From positions 151,236 to 215,235 of the forward strand of contig NZ_LANF01000009.1 in assembly GCF_000966265.1 (NCBI RefSeq): a stretch of 64,000 bases of DNA, given 5' to 3'. Positions 50,541 through 59,800 of this stretch are shown here, piece after piece. Made by a program: the position numbers and the translations under genes. The DNA is from Palaeococcus ferrophilus DSM 13482. Lineage in GTDB: Archaea; Methanobacteriota_B; Thermococci; Thermococcales; Thermococcaceae. The notes below the pieces were generated by a model that did not search any database, was not told the DNA's origin, and saw only the letters and a program-made list of their open reading frames with translations. Within the stretch, counting starts at the first letter, position 1, and each line of letters opens with the position of its first letter.

Positions 50541-50545
50541 GGTGG

Positions 50546-51871
50546 TCACTTCCCCGCTATCTTCACGTTCTCGAACTTTATGTGCGGCGTTATCATCGTG
50601 GCCATGAAGGGCATGACCGTCTGCTCCTTGGTGACTTCGCTCGCTCCCTTGAGGAGCTCGTAGACGTTGCCCGCCATAAGGAAGACGCTCGCGCCCTTAA
50701 CCTCGCCGTCCTCTATGAGGAAAGCCGGGTTGGCCGTTACCGCGAAGTTTCCGTTGTCGGGGTTGCTCGAGTGGGCACCCTGGAGGCCGTCCACGAGGTA
50801 GCCCCTATCGATTTCTCCGATGAGGTCTTCCAGCGGGCGCTTCCCCTTCTCTATCACGGTGCTGTGGAAGCCTATGCTGATTCCGCCGCTCCTTATGTCC
50901 CGTTTACCGTTCCCTGTGCTCTCGGTTCCGTAAACCTTCGCCCAGTAGTTGTCCCAGACAAAGCCTTTGAAGGTTCCGTTTTCGATGAGGACGTTCCTCC
51001 TCGTTGGCACCCCCTCACCGTCCGCTATCACAGGCTCGATGGCCAGCGGGTGGAACGGGTCGTCGTAGAGGGTAATAACATCACTCGCTATCTTCTCCCC
51101 GACCTTTCCAGCGAGTGGCGTCGTCTCCTTAACGAGCCTCTCTCCGCTAAATGCAGGAAGCAGGGCGAAGCTGAAGAGGCCTGCTATGGCCCAGGGGCCG
51201 AGGATTATCGGAACCTCCTCGTTCTTACTCGGGAGGACGTTGTAAGCCCATTTGACCTTCTGGGTGGCCCTCTCAACGACGCCATCAACGTCGAGGTTTA
51301 GGTCCCTTCTGGCATCGAAGTCAAAAATTCCCGGCGTAACCACGTTGTCCCTCATGCCCACGAGCTCGAGGTACATGTACGCGGCACCACCCTCCTGGAA
51401 GACATCTACACCGTGGGAGTTGAGTATGTTCCTCTCCTCCCAGCTGACGCCGCCGGCTCCACCTGCCACGATAGCGTTTTCATCCTTCTCGCGGGCGAGC
51501 TTTATACCTTTAACCAGCTTCTCCACGAGAACGTCGGGCGAGGCCTCCTTGAGCTCGTAGTTCGGCTTCGGCTTCTCCCTGTACTTGCCCGGCTCGGGCA
51601 GGGAGACCCACCTATCGTCGGGGGAATTCAGGCGCGCCATCTTCGCCGCCTGCTCTACCGCTTCCCTTATCTTATCAGGATCATCGCTGTCTATCAGGGC
51701 TAGGCCGAGGCGCTTGTCCTTTATTCCGCGGATTATCGTCAAAGCCCCGCTTCTCGTCGAGGCCATGGAAATCTCGTTGAGCTCAACGCTCGCTGAGACC
51801 TCCCTTGAGCGGTAAACTGCTATCTCAAGCTCGTCGAAAAACTTCTCGCCGAAGCGTATGAGGTTCTCCAT
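50546..51871 (-). CDS. tldE: TldE/PmbA-type metalloprotease subunit
   Basis: 441 residues of the TldD/PmbA family. It lacks the HExxxH motif found in the partner, as expected for the TldE subunit. Features: GALTIIRGIKDKRLGLALID near the start, GPWAIAGLFSFALLPAFSGE, GVPTRRNVLIENGTFKGFVW and a C-terminal TANPAFLIEDGEVKGASVFL. ATG 51871 follows GAGGTGGTGGAG, 10 bp after tldD. TldD/E degrades unfolded peptides and in bacteria processes small peptides. Confidence 0.92.
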   Translation of the reverse strand: MENLIRFGEKFFDELEIAVYRSREVSASVELNEISMASTRSGALTIIRGIKDKRLGLALIDSDDPDKIREAVEQAAKMARLNSPDDRWVSLPEPGKYREKPKPNYELKEASPDVLVEKLVKGIKLAREKDENAIVAGGAGGVSWEERNILNSHGVDVFQEGGAAYMYLELVGMRDNVVTPGIFDFDARRDLNLDVDGVVERATQKVKWAYNVLPSKNEEVPIILGPWAIAGLFSFALLPAFSGERLVKETTPLAGKVGEKIASDVITLYDDPFHPLAIEPVIADGEGVPTRRNVLIENGTFKGFVWDNYWAKVYGTESTGNGKRDIRSGGISIGFHSTVIEKGKRPLEDLIGEIDRGYLVDGLQGAHSSNPDNGNFAVTANPAFLIEDGEVKGASVFLMAGNVYELLKGASEVTKEQTVMPFMATMITPHIKFENVKIAGK

Positions 51872-51881
51872 CTCCACCACC

Positions 51882-53249
51882 TCATCCAATGAGTATTCCT
51901 CCATCAAAGCGCATATGCGGGCCGCCCGAGCTGACGAAGGCCGTCTGTCCCTTGCCGCAGAACCCTACCTCAAGGCCGAAGTCCTTGCCTACCGCGCTTA
52001 TCTTCTTGAGGGCCTCGATGGCGACTCCGGTGATGGAGGTGTCCCTTATAGGCTCGGCTATCTCTCCGTTCCTGATGACGTAGCCCTCCTGGATTCCAAC
52101 CTGGAAGGCTGAGTTGAGCTGTGCCTGTCCTCCCCTGAAGTCCACGACGTAGTAACCGAACTTGATGTCCTCAATGAGCTCCTCGAAGGAGTGGTCGCCG
52201 GGCTCGAAGATGGTGTTCCTCATTCTGATTATCGGCGGATAGCGGTAGCTCTCGGCCCTCGCGTGGCCGTTCGGCTCCATGCCCCATTTGGCCGCGTACT
52301 CCCTGTTCAGCATTATCTCCTTGAGGATTCCGTTCTCGATGATGTGGATGTCCTTGACCGGGACCCCTTCGTCATCATAGCGGTCGTTTCCAAAGCCGCC
52401 GTCAACGTAGCGCTCGCTCATCGTTACGTACTCCGGTGCTATCTGCTTGCCGATAAGATCCTTGAAGGGTGAGTTTATCGTCAGGTCTGCCTCGGCGAGG
52501 TGGCCAAGGGCCTCGTGAGCTATAATTCCTACGACTATCGGGCCGGCAACGATTGGGAACTCGCCGCGCTTCGGGGCAACGCCCTTGAGCTGGCTCCACA
52601 TCTTTCTCTTGAGCCTCTCGGCTACTTTTTCGTTCGGCTCCTTCTCGGTCATCAGCTCCCAGCCATAGTCAACCGCGCCGATACTGTCCCTGGCCATGGC
52701 GAGCTTTCCGTCGGCCTTTCCGGTGACGTAGGTTCCCTGGTAGAGGTAGTTGTAGTCCCACTCTATCCTCATTCCCTCGTTGGTCAAAAGGAGCTTTTTA
52801 CCGCCGCCGTCTTCATATCTTATCTGGACGCTCTTTACGGCCTCGTCCTCCTTTAGGAGCCTCTCCAGCTCGCGTAGGTGGTTAACCTTCTCCTCGATAT
52901 CAACTTCCCGCGGTTTGATCTTCATCTTGCTCCTTACGAAGTCCTCAACGGGCTTTATCTCGGCCAGCTGAATCTTCTCCTTCTTCGTCTGAGCGGCGGC
53001 CTTAGCCAGCTTGTAGGCCTCCTCAATTTTCTCCTCAATGCTGCCCAGGTCGCTCGTCGAGGCGAAGCCCCAGCCCCCGTCAGCCAGAACCCTTATGGCT
53101 ATGCCGCGGTTGAGCTTTCCTGTGAAGCTCGTAAAAACACCGTCCTTGAGGCCGAGCGTTGTCTTCTTCAAATCCTCATAGCGGAGCTCTATGTAGTCCG
53201 CCTTCAGTTTTCCTTCTGCCCAGCCGAGGGCCCTTTCAAGTGCCTCCAT
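51882..53249 (-). CDS. tldD: TldD metalloprotease subunit
   Basis: 455 residues. The zinc motif HEALGH (in GIIAHEALGHLAEAD) and a downstream Cys in GFCGKGQTAFVSSGG supply the family's metal ligands; YEDLKKTTLGLKDGVFTSFT is the typical N-terminus. ATG 53249 lies about 25 bp from a strong TATA (AAGATATAAAAAT), so translation is probably leaderless; GTG 53258 is less likely. Forms the heterodimer with TldE, encoded just downstream. Confidence 0.94.
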   Translation of the reverse strand: MEALERALGWAEGKLKADYIELRYEDLKKTTLGLKDGVFTSFTGKLNRGIAIRVLADGGWGFASTSDLGSIEEKIEEAYKLAKAAAQTKKEKIQLAEIKPVEDFVRSKMKIKPREVDIEEKVNHLRELERLLKEDEAVKSVQIRYEDGGGKKLLLTNEGMRIEWDYNYLYQGTYVTGKADGKLAMARDSIGAVDYGWELMTEKEPNEKVAERLKRKMWSQLKGVAPKRGEFPIVAGPIVVGIIAHEALGHLAEADLTINSPFKDLIGKQIAPEYVTMSERYVDGGFGNDRYDDEGVPVKDIHIIENGILKEIMLNREYAAKWGMEPNGHARAESYRYPPIIRMRNTIFEPGDHSFEELIEDIKFGYYVVDFRGGQAQLNSAFQVGIQEGYVIRNGEIAEPIRDTSITGVAIEALKKISAVGKDFGLEVGFCGKGQTAFVSSGGPHMRFDGGILIG

Positions 53250-53267
53250 GGTTATCACGCATCCCCA

Positions 53268-53281
53268 AATTTTTATATCTT
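53268..53281 (-). promoter_or_regulatory. TATA promoter of the tldD-tldE operon
   Basis: Minus-strand AAAGATATAAAAATTTGG, 21-29 bp upstream of the tldD ATG. Confidence 0.7.
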
Positions 53282-53387
53282 TTTTAATCTCATATCACCC
53301 CTATAAAATGCTTTTGCACAGATTTAAACATTAAAACATCAATCTTACATGATTACTCTAGAAAATTGTAACAAACCATCGGGAAAT

Positions 53388-53398
53388 CCCTTATAAGA
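53388..53398 (+). promoter_or_regulatory. TATA promoter of the rhomboid-like/cupin operon
   Basis: CCCTTATAAGATGG lies about 24 bp upstream of the ATG at 53417, which implies a leaderless transcript. Confidence 0.65.
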
Positions 53399-53416
53399 TG
53401 GCGGTCTACAATCAAT

Positions 53417-54268
53417 ATGGGCGAAGGAATCCGTATGATGAGGGAAGGAACTGTGAGGTTCGCCTGCGCTGTCGGGGTATTACTTCTTCTCGGGTACCCT
53501 CTCCCGGAGGGGGTTAAGCACGTTCTTTCCATAAACTACCAGACTGACTCCCTCTTCCGCCTAACCGCGTGGCTGCGCTTTTACACCTCCCTCTTCGTCC
53601 ACTACTCCCCGAGGCACCTCGCGGGGAACCTCCTCATATTCGGGGTCTCGTTTTTCCTCCTCTTCAAGGTCGCCGAGATGAACGACGACCTTCCCCGGTT
53701 CCGCCGCTTCGTCCTCTTCGCCTTCTGCTTTGTGCCGCTCTTCATAGGGCCGATAAACTTCATCCTCGGCAGGGTTTTGAACTTCTTCTACGGCGGGGGC
53801 TTCTCGAGTATAGACATGGCCTTCGTGGGGGCGCTGCCCTATTTCACCGCCCGACTCCTCAACCAGCGCTTCAAGTTCAGGGTTCGCCCGGGGATGCTCA
53901 CCTTGGGCTTCCTCCTCATGTTCACGACGGTGATAGCGTTCATTTACTCACTCACCCTACTCTGGATCGCACTCCTCATAAGCACCCTCGCGTTCCTTTT
54001 CGACCCCCTGAGACAGGCCTTTAATGAATACACGGAGTCATCCCTGAAGCAAAAGGCCATACTCTACCTCCTCGGTGTGCTCCTGATAAACATCACCATA
54101 ATAATCGAGGCGTTCCCGAGGGAGATATTCCAGCGCTCCTCCGTAGTTGACGTCTCGAGCCACTACATGAGCCTACTCGCTGCCATGTACCTGTTCCCCT
54201 GGCTTGACGGCGTACTCGGGGAAAAGGATAATAAAACCGAGGGAAAGGTTCAGGTGGTGAGAACATGA
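53417..54268 (+). CDS. Rhomboid-like intramembrane protein
   Basis: 283 residues with about seven helices. SPRHLAGNLLIFGVSFFLLF carries the HxxxN of rhomboids, GGGFSSIDMAFVGAL places Ser in a GFS(S) motif on a membrane helix, and SSHYMSLLAAMYLFPWLDG provides the late His. Catalytic Ser/His are thus both plausible, but the usual GxSG is altered and the L1 loop differs, so activity is uncertain. Its stop overlaps the cupin gene. Confidence 0.7.
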   Translation: MGEGIRMMREGTVRFACAVGVLLLLGYPLPEGVKHVLSINYQTDSLFRLTAWLRFYTSLFVHYSPRHLAGNLLIFGVSFFLLFKVAEMNDDLPRFRRFVLFAFCFVPLFIGPINFILGRVLNFFYGGGFSSIDMAFVGALPYFTARLLNQRFKFRVRPGMLTLGFLLMFTTVIAFIYSLTLLWIALLISTLAFLFDPLRQAFNEYTESSLKQKAILYLLGVLLINITIIIEAFPREIFQRSSVVDVSSHYMSLLAAMYLFPWLDGVLGEKDNKTEGKVQVVRT

Positions 54269-54606
54269 GGGCCGAAACCAGGAACCTGATTGACCGCGGG
54301 ACATACCGAAAGCTCCCCCTCTTCGAGGGTGAACTTCCCGAGGGGAGCTACGCCCAGATAGTCGAGGTCAAGCCGAATCAAACCGTTAAAAAGCACTACC
54401 ACAGAGAGCAGTACGAGCTGTTTTACATAATGAGCGGCGAGGCGAAGCTGGGCATAGGGGAAAACGAATACATAGCAAGGCCGGGCGATATCTTCCTAGT
54501 AAAGCCCAAAACCGTCCACTGGGTCGTCAACGAGAGTGACGAACCCTTCAGGCTCTTCGTGGTCAAGCTGAACTATCACGGCGACGATTCCGTGTGGCTT
54601 GACTAG
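54265..54606 (+). CDS. Cupin-domain protein
   Basis: 113 residues. The cupin metal-binding motifs are clear: KKHYHREQYELFYIMSGEA (HxH...E) and PGDIFLVKPKTVHWVVN (late His). It resembles the type II mannose-6-phosphate isomerase-like or sensory cupins. Coupled to the rhomboid-like gene by a 4-bp overlap and overlapping the convergent PHP gene by 4 bp. Substrate unknown. Confidence 0.85.
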   Translation: MRAETRNLIDRGTYRKLPLFEGELPEGSYAQIVEVKPNQTVKKHYHREQYELFYIMSGEAKLGIGENEYIARPGDIFLVKPKTVHWVVNESDEPFRLFVVKLNYHGDDSVWLD

Positions 54607-55250
54607 AGGAACTCCGAGAAAAGCAGATCCTCCTTTTTTCCTCCCGCGAGCCTGAACATCCTCTCGCTCCAGCCTATCCTTCCAACGTCCTGGGGTCTGT
54701 GGGCGTCGCTCCCCAGCGTGAGCTTTACCCCCCTCTTAACGCACTCCCTCACGAACTCGAGGTCCGGAACCTTGTAGCGGGAGCTTATCTCGAAGGCCTT
54801 TCCCTCTTCCTCCGCAACCTCTATGACCTCCAGGAGCTCCTCCCATGAAGGGTAGCCGATATAGGGGAAGACGTTTCCGAAGTGGCCTATCACGTCAACG
54901 TTCCTGTCCCTGAGGGCGAGTTTGACGAGCTCGAGGTATTTCCAGGCATCACCTGGCTCAAACCACATGTGGACGCTCGCTATAACGTAGTCGAGCCTCT
55001 CCGCAATGGCGTCGGTTATGTCCGTGCCCGTCTCCATGATGTTGGCCTCTACCCCCGCGAGAACCGTTATCTCGCTCTCCTCCTTTGCCCTCGCGATTTC
55101 TCGGAGGTAGTGGTTCACGTTCGTCCAGCTGAGGTAGTGGAGGTGGTCGCTTATCCCAAGGAGGCTAACCCTATCCTCTGCCACCGCCACGTTTTCGAGG
55201 ACGTCCCCTATGCCGTCCGAGAAGACTGTGTGGGTGTGCAAGTCCATCAT
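54603..55250 (-). CDS. PHP-domain phosphoesterase (histidinol-phosphatase-like)
   Basis: 215 residues. Metal-binding residues of the PHP fold: MDLHTHTVFSDG, ISDHLHYLSW, GVEANIMETGTDI, VIASVHMWFEPG, DVIGHFGN and LGSDAHRPQDVGRIGW. The length and SDAH end fit the HisK/YcdX-like group. No histidine biosynthesis genes are near, so the real substrate is open. Probably leaderless from TTTTTAATC (~55275). Confidence 0.85.
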   Translation of the reverse strand: MMDLHTHTVFSDGIGDVLENVAVAEDRVSLLGISDHLHYLSWTNVNHYLREIARAKEESEITVLAGVEANIMETGTDITDAIAERLDYVIASVHMWFEPGDAWKYLELVKLALRDRNVDVIGHFGNVFPYIGYPSWEELLEVIEVAEEEGKAFEISSRYKVPDLEFVRECVKRGVKLTLGSDAHRPQDVGRIGWSERMFRLAGGKKEDLLFSEFL

Positions 55251-55308
55251 GATTGAAAATATGAGAGGGAGATTAAAAACCTGACCCCGCTGAAGGAGCC
55301 GGAGCCCA

Positions 55309-56577
55309 CTAAGCGACCTCTGGAAGGCCTTCCATCTCCCTGATTTTTGCCTCTTTCATCTCCATATCACCCTGAAGGGTTTCGCCGTGCCGGATGTAGT
55401 AGTAAACCGTCACCGCAATGCCGAGCGTTCCCGAAACTAGGAACATCACCCAGGCCGGGACGTAGTCGAGGGCGGTACCAACCACGGCCATTCCAAGGGG
55501 TATCATGGTCCCAACTATGAGGTCGAAGACCGAGAAGATTCTCCCCCTCAGCTCACTCGGTATTGCCTTCTGGAGCTTCGTCACTATCGGCACGTTGATG
55601 AGTGCATTGAACACCCCGTCCACAACGTTGAGAGTCATGAAGATGGCGAAGAGCTCTCCCGTGCTCAGGGCCACCAAGGGAGATATCAGGAACGCCAGCA
55701 CGAGCACGAGACCAAGCTGGACGAAAAGCCCCTTGAACAGGAAGTTCTCAGCCCTGCTACCGAGCTTTGCCATTATGAGGATGTTCCCGGCCAGCATGCC
55801 CACCATGAAGGCAGTCTGGAGGAAGCCAAACCACTGGCTCGAAAAGGCCAGCTCCACCCTGTAGACGTAGGGGAGAGCTACGGCAAAGACCGGATTGAGG
55901 AGGAAATTAATGAAAAGGGCGTAGCTAAGGAGCACTTTGAGGTAGGTACTCGAGCGGAGGAAATTGACTCCCTCCTTAAGGTCTTCCACGATCTCGCCGA
56001 GGGACCCTATCTTCCGGGAAGTCCACTCGTAGCGGATGAAGGCCTCAAAGAGACCGGAGCCAAAGAAGCTTACCGCGTTGATGAGAATGGCTAGCCTTAT
56101 TCCGCCGAAGGCGTAGATTATTCCGCCGAGGGCTGGGCCAATGATTCTCGCCACAACTCCAAAGCTCTGGAGGAGGGAGTTTGCCGAGGCGAGTTCCTCC
56201 TTGGTTACAAGGTCGGGGTACATGGCACCCGTGGCGGCACCGAAGAAAGTCCCCATTATCGTCATGAGGATTTGAACCACGAGGAGCTCCCTAATGGTCA
56301 GCAGGTTGAGCCCAATGACCGCGAAGAGGAGAAGGCCCCTGACTATGTCGAGCCACACCATTAGGTTCTTCCTGTTGTAGCGGTCGCCAACGACACCGGC
56401 TATGGGGGAAAGCAGGGCCCTCGGCAGTATTTCCGCTATGATAAAGAGGCTCATCATACTGCCACTCTTGGTCTGATCCAGCACGTAGAGCGGCAACGCT
56501 ACATCCTGCACCGCCCATCCAAGCTGGGAAATAAAGCGTCCCACCGCGAAGAGCCAGAAGTTTTTGTTGAATCTCAT
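55309..56577 (-). CDS. MFS transporter, enterobactin exporter/MDR type
   Basis: 422 residues with 12 helices. Begins MRFNKNFWLFAVGRFISQLG, typical of the MFS_3/EntS group, with GVVGDRYNRKNLMVWLDIVR as the loop 2-3 motif and ELRGRIFSVFDLIVGTMIPL in the second half. ATG 56577 follows GGAAGGAGGAGAAACC. TATA AAGATATATTAGC upstream (~56605). Probable drug or metabolite efflux. Confidence 0.85.
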   Translation of the reverse strand: MRFNKNFWLFAVGRFISQLGWAVQDVALPLYVLDQTKSGSMMSLFIIAEILPRALLSPIAGVVGDRYNRKNLMVWLDIVRGLLLFAVIGLNLLTIRELLVVQILMTIMGTFFGAATGAMYPDLVTKEELASANSLLQSFGVVARIIGPALGGIIYAFGGIRLAILINAVSFFGSGLFEAFIRYEWTSRKIGSLGEIVEDLKEGVNFLRSSTYLKVLLSYALFINFLLNPVFAVALPYVYRVELAFSSQWFGFLQTAFMVGMLAGNILIMAKLGSRAENFLFKGLFVQLGLVLVLAFLISPLVALSTGELFAIFMTLNVVDGVFNALINVPIVTKLQKAIPSELRGRIFSVFDLIVGTMIPLGMAVVGTALDYVPAWVMFLVSGTLGIAVTVYYYIRHGETLQGDMEMKEAKIREMEGLPEVA

Positions 56578-56665
56578 GGTTTCTCCTCCTTCCCCCAACT
56601 TGCTAATATATCTTACCTGCTCACTCCCCTTCTACCTTCCGCGCAGAGGTGAGCAGAAAAGAAAG

Positions 56666-57327
56666 CTAAACCCGCCTCACTACCACGCTTCCATTTACCG
56701 TGCTGACCTTCACCTTGAACTCGCCCGTGCCGATGATCGGATTCTCGGGGTCAATGCCCTCAAAGGTTATCACCCCGTTCACGCGGCTTGCTTTTATCCT
56801 CGCGTCGCAGAAGTCGGAAAGGGCCAGAATGATACTCCCGTTCACGGTGCTTATCTTTGCATCACCCTCAAACTCATCTATCTCAACCTCCATCGGCCCG
56901 TTGACGCTTCCGGCCTTCAGGGATTTCGCTAGCGTTAGGTGGGCTCTCACCCTTCCGTTCACGTTGCTTATCTCCTCTGCCTCACAGTTTTCAAGCTCTA
57001 TCCTGCCGTTAACCGTGGAGACCTTCTCAAAGGATACCTCCCTTGCCCTTATCTCCCCGTTCACGGTGGAAGCTCTAACTGTGGCTTTCCTCGGCACCTT
57101 TACGGCAATCTCAGCCCAGCCGCTCTTTCCGAGAAGGTTGAGGAACCTCTTCTTCGGCTCCTCCCTGATGACGAGCCTCTCCCCCTTCTGCTCGACCTCC
57201 ACCTCGGCCTCCCCATGTACAGTGTAGCTTACCTCGGCATGGTCGTTATCCCAGCCCTCGATATCAAGCCGGCCGTTCACAGCGGATATCTCAACCCTCT
57301 TCACGTTTTCAAGCATCATGGCCATCA
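56666..57327 (-). CDS. DUF4097-type beta-helix protein with repeated VNG motif
   Basis: About 220 residues. VNG recurs at ~20-residue intervals (AVNGRL, TVNGEI, TVNGRI, NVNGRV, SVNGPM, TVNGSI, RVNGVI, TVNGSV), giving a regular right-handed beta-helix or adhesin-like (DUF4097) repeat. No signal peptide is seen, so it is probably cytoplasmic or recruited to the membrane protein encoded upstream. Last gene of the ArsR-led operon; overlaps the previous gene. Confidence 0.8.
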
Positions 57328-57977
57328 CCTTCACACAGCCTTACTTTAACAACCCCTCCATTGTGTGCCACAAGTCTTAGGGAGTGCTTTCCGTCCTCGA
57401 AAAGCCCATCTTCAACCCCTTCCAGAGTCACCACTCCTCCGTTCTGCTCAATGTTCAGGGAAACATCCCCATCCTCCGGAATGCAGATTTCCAGCATGCC
57501 GCTCATAGCCGTTCCCTCAAAGCTCCCCTCAATCCTTCCAAGCCTGAGGGAGGCAGTCCCCGCAAGCACCTTCACGGAGGCCGCCTCTAAAATGCTGATC
57601 GAGCCCTTTACGGTGGAAGCGAGTGAGAGGAGCTCTCCTATGATGCACTCTCTCAGTTCCGCCGTGCACTCTCCCGGGGTGAGGCTCTTGAAGTGGACTC
57701 GCTCCGCGTACACTCTCCCCCTCTTAATTGCAACCGAGACTGGAAGACCCCGGGGAACGCGGAGCTCGAGGGGCTCGAGCGTCCTGTCCCTTTTCAAGGC
57801 CTTTTTGAGCTTCCAGATTGCCTTGTAATCCACGCGGAGCTCCCCGTCCTTGAAATCCAGCTTAATTGCCCTCTCCGTACCGGGGTTCAGCTCCACGTAG
57901 TCCTTTTCCCAGCCGGCTACTCTGAGGTCAACGTCCACGAGCTTCATCCAGACTTCTTCAACGCCCTCGAACCTCAC
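57309..57977 (-). CDS. DUF4097-like companion protein
   Basis: 222 residues: VRFEGVEEVWMKLVDVDLRV start, then short beta repeats (SILEAASVKVLAGTASLRLG, VSLNIEQNGGVVTLEGVEDG). It looks like a divergent relative of the next gene. GTG 57977 has GGAGGGGTGGCT upstream; GTG 57983 lies within it. Role unknown; the operon context suggests an envelope-stress or surface-sensing complex. Confidence 0.65.
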   Translation of the reverse strand: MRFEGVEEVWMKLVDVDLRVAGWEKDYVELNPGTERAIKLDFKDGELRVDYKAIWKLKKALKRDRTLEPLELRVPRGLPVSVAIKRGRVYAERVHFKSLTPGECTAELRECIIGELLSLASTVKGSISILEAASVKVLAGTASLRLGRIEGSFEGTAMSGMLEICIPEDGDVSLNIEQNGGVVTLEGVEDGLFEDGKHSLRLVAHNGGVVKVRLCEGDGHDA

Positions 57978-58064
57978 AGCCACCCCTCCGAAACAAAGTC
58001 AAAGAGGGGCTCTCGCCCCCAGTGTATCCTTCTTCCATTTTCTCCGGACCCGGTTCCAAGCCCA

Positions 58065-59369
58065 TCACCCCAGGTACCTCATCAGCTCGTCTATGAGTTC
58101 CCTAACGCGGCCGTTGAGTTTGGCGCGGTCTATACCGAGCCCTTCGACCATCTCAGTTCCCTGCTCTTCCACTATCTCCTTCGCCTTCCTCAGGACGAGG
58201 TCGCAGGCCTCCCTGCTCTCAATCGTGTGGGTCTTCTCGCCAACGCGAATGCGAACCTTTCCGTCGCGCGCGGAAATCACCACGTCCTCTATCCTGAGCT
58301 TGGCCCTTCCCCTTCCCACCGTTACGGAGATATCGCCCGAGCGGAGTGAGACCGTCTCACCGAGGCTCAGAGTTTCGTCGCCGCTCCTGTAGGTCACCCT
58401 GTCCCCGGAAACCTCTATCGTGAACTCCTCCGTCTTGATGGCCAGCCTATCGCCGGCCTTGGTGAGCTGAAAGCCGTTGGTGAGCTCTCTAATGGTGAGC
58501 ATCTCTCCTATCGTCTTCGTTATCCGACCCTCGCGGAGCCTCATCGGGCCTATCTTCACCTCATCCCCCGCTGGAGTGCTTATGACCTCCACGAAGGGCA
58601 CCTTCACGTACTCGAAGCCATCCCCCTCGTAGACCTTCACTATTCCAAGATCAACGACGCTCGCCTTGTTCTTGGGACGGTAAAGCCTGTCCGGGTTTAT
58701 CAGCTCGTTCGCCCTCTTGACGAAGCCCGGATCTGGAGAGGTCTTCCTTTCGGCGATCTTCTCCGAAGTCCAGACGACAACCGGCGAAAGGAGCCTTCTG
58801 GTGACATTTCCAATAGGTGTCTCTGTCTCAACCATGAGGTCGCCATCAATAACCCAGCCCACAGGCTTCCTCCCGAACTTCACGGGGTAGGCCTTGCCGG
58901 TCCCCTTGAGCTTAACCTCGCCGAAGGAGGCACCACTGAACTCATAGGCCTTCTTCTCGACCTTCCACTCGATGTTCCTCTCGTCGAACTTGGCCAGCAG
59001 AAGCCCGGCTATTAAGAGGACAACGGCGTAGGCGAAGGCAGTGCCAGCGGTTATCGTTGCGTTTTCACCGGTGAACGTCTCCGAAAGCCCAAGCCACTTC
59101 CCGAAGAACAGGAAGACGCTCGTCCAGAAGGAGGCCTTGGCGAGGGCAAACACCACCCCGCTTATCGTCACCCCGAGCCACTTCCCGACGCTTAGCAGCT
59201 CGAAGGCGAAGATGAGCGCTATTATCGCGTACACCATGTAGTCGTTATAGTCTTCAAGCTTCAGCGGCCCCTTAAAGAGCCAAAGTATAAGCAGGAGCGC
59301 GGTTAGGGTCTTCAGGTACTCGGCCACCCTAAACCGGAGACCCCTTTCCTCATGGAACCCGTACATCAT
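58065..59369 (-). CDS. Membrane protein with large beta-rich cytoplasmic or surface domain
   Basis: 434 residues. Four transmembrane helices in the first ~125 residues (LTALLLILWLF, YMVYAIIALIFAFELLSVG, VTISGVVFALAKASFWTSVFLFFG, TAFAYAVVLLIAGLLLA), then a long beta-strand-rich soluble part with RITKTIGEMLTIRELTN and repeated short strands like those of its DUF4097-type neighbours. Its start overlaps the stop of the ArsR regulator. Function unknown. Confidence 0.7.
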   Translation of the reverse strand: MMYGFHEERGLRFRVAEYLKTLTALLLILWLFKGPLKLEDYNDYMVYAIIALIFAFELLSVGKWLGVTISGVVFALAKASFWTSVFLFFGKWLGLSETFTGENATITAGTAFAYAVVLLIAGLLLAKFDERNIEWKVEKKAYEFSGASFGEVKLKGTGKAYPVKFGRKPVGWVIDGDLMVETETPIGNVTRRLLSPVVVWTSEKIAERKTSPDPGFVKRANELINPDRLYRPKNKASVVDLGIVKVYEGDGFEYVKVPFVEVISTPAGDEVKIGPMRLREGRITKTIGEMLTIRELTNGFQLTKAGDRLAIKTEEFTIEVSGDRVTYRSGDETLSLGETVSLRSGDISVTVGRGRAKLRIEDVVISARDGKVRIRVGEKTHTIESREACDLVLRKAKEIVEEQGTEMVEGLGIDRAKLNGRVRELIDELMRYLG

Positions 59370-59776
59370 TCTTCCACCTCCCCAAGGGCGGTTATTATCT
59401 CAAGCAGGCGCAAAAACAAACGTCCGTCTGGCGAGATTTCGTATCCCTCTTCTTTCCTCACCATACCAGTCCTTACGAGGAGCTTGAGGTGGTGAGAAAC
59501 GGTGGGGCTCTCAACCCCGAGGGATTCCTTGATCTCCTTGAAACCCATCGGTCTCTCCGCCAGCATTTTCAGTATCCTTATCCTGTCCGGGTTGGCGAGG
59601 GCCTTCAGGGTCTTCGCTGCTTTTTCCTCGTCTATCTCGGGTAAAGCCCCACCCTCAAGCCGCTTTTTGAGACGGGCCTTTATGGAGAGCATAACCTCGT
59701 CAACGGGCTCGATGTTCTCCTCCAGCACCTCAAGCCGCTTTTTCAGCTCCTCCAGCTGAGCCCTCAAATCGTCCAT
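59366..59776 (-). CDS. ArsR-family winged-helix regulator
   Basis: 136 residues. An N-terminal coiled-coil (LRAQLEELKKRLEVLEENIE) precedes the ArsR wHTH (ALANPDRIRILKMLAERPMG, FKEIKESLGVESPTVSHHLK, LLVRTGMVRKEEGYEISPDG). No metal-binding CxC in the recognition helix, so it does not look like a metal sensor. Heads a four-gene operon and probably represses it through the palindrome at 59801-59820, which lies 25 bp before its ATG; the divergent ABC genes may share control. Confidence 0.88.
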   Translation of the reverse strand: MDDLRAQLEELKKRLEVLEENIEPVDEVMLSIKARLKKRLEGGALPEIDEEKAAKTLKALANPDRIRILKMLAERPMGFKEIKESLGVESPTVSHHLKLLVRTGMVRKEEGYEISPDGRLFLRLLEIITALGEVEE

Positions 59777-59800
59777 GCTACCACCAGGTACATGTTTTTG

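Noticed and set aside
50439..50663. Plus-strand ORF overlapping tldE
   Set aside because: Mostly antisense to a strongly supported gene and without family features.
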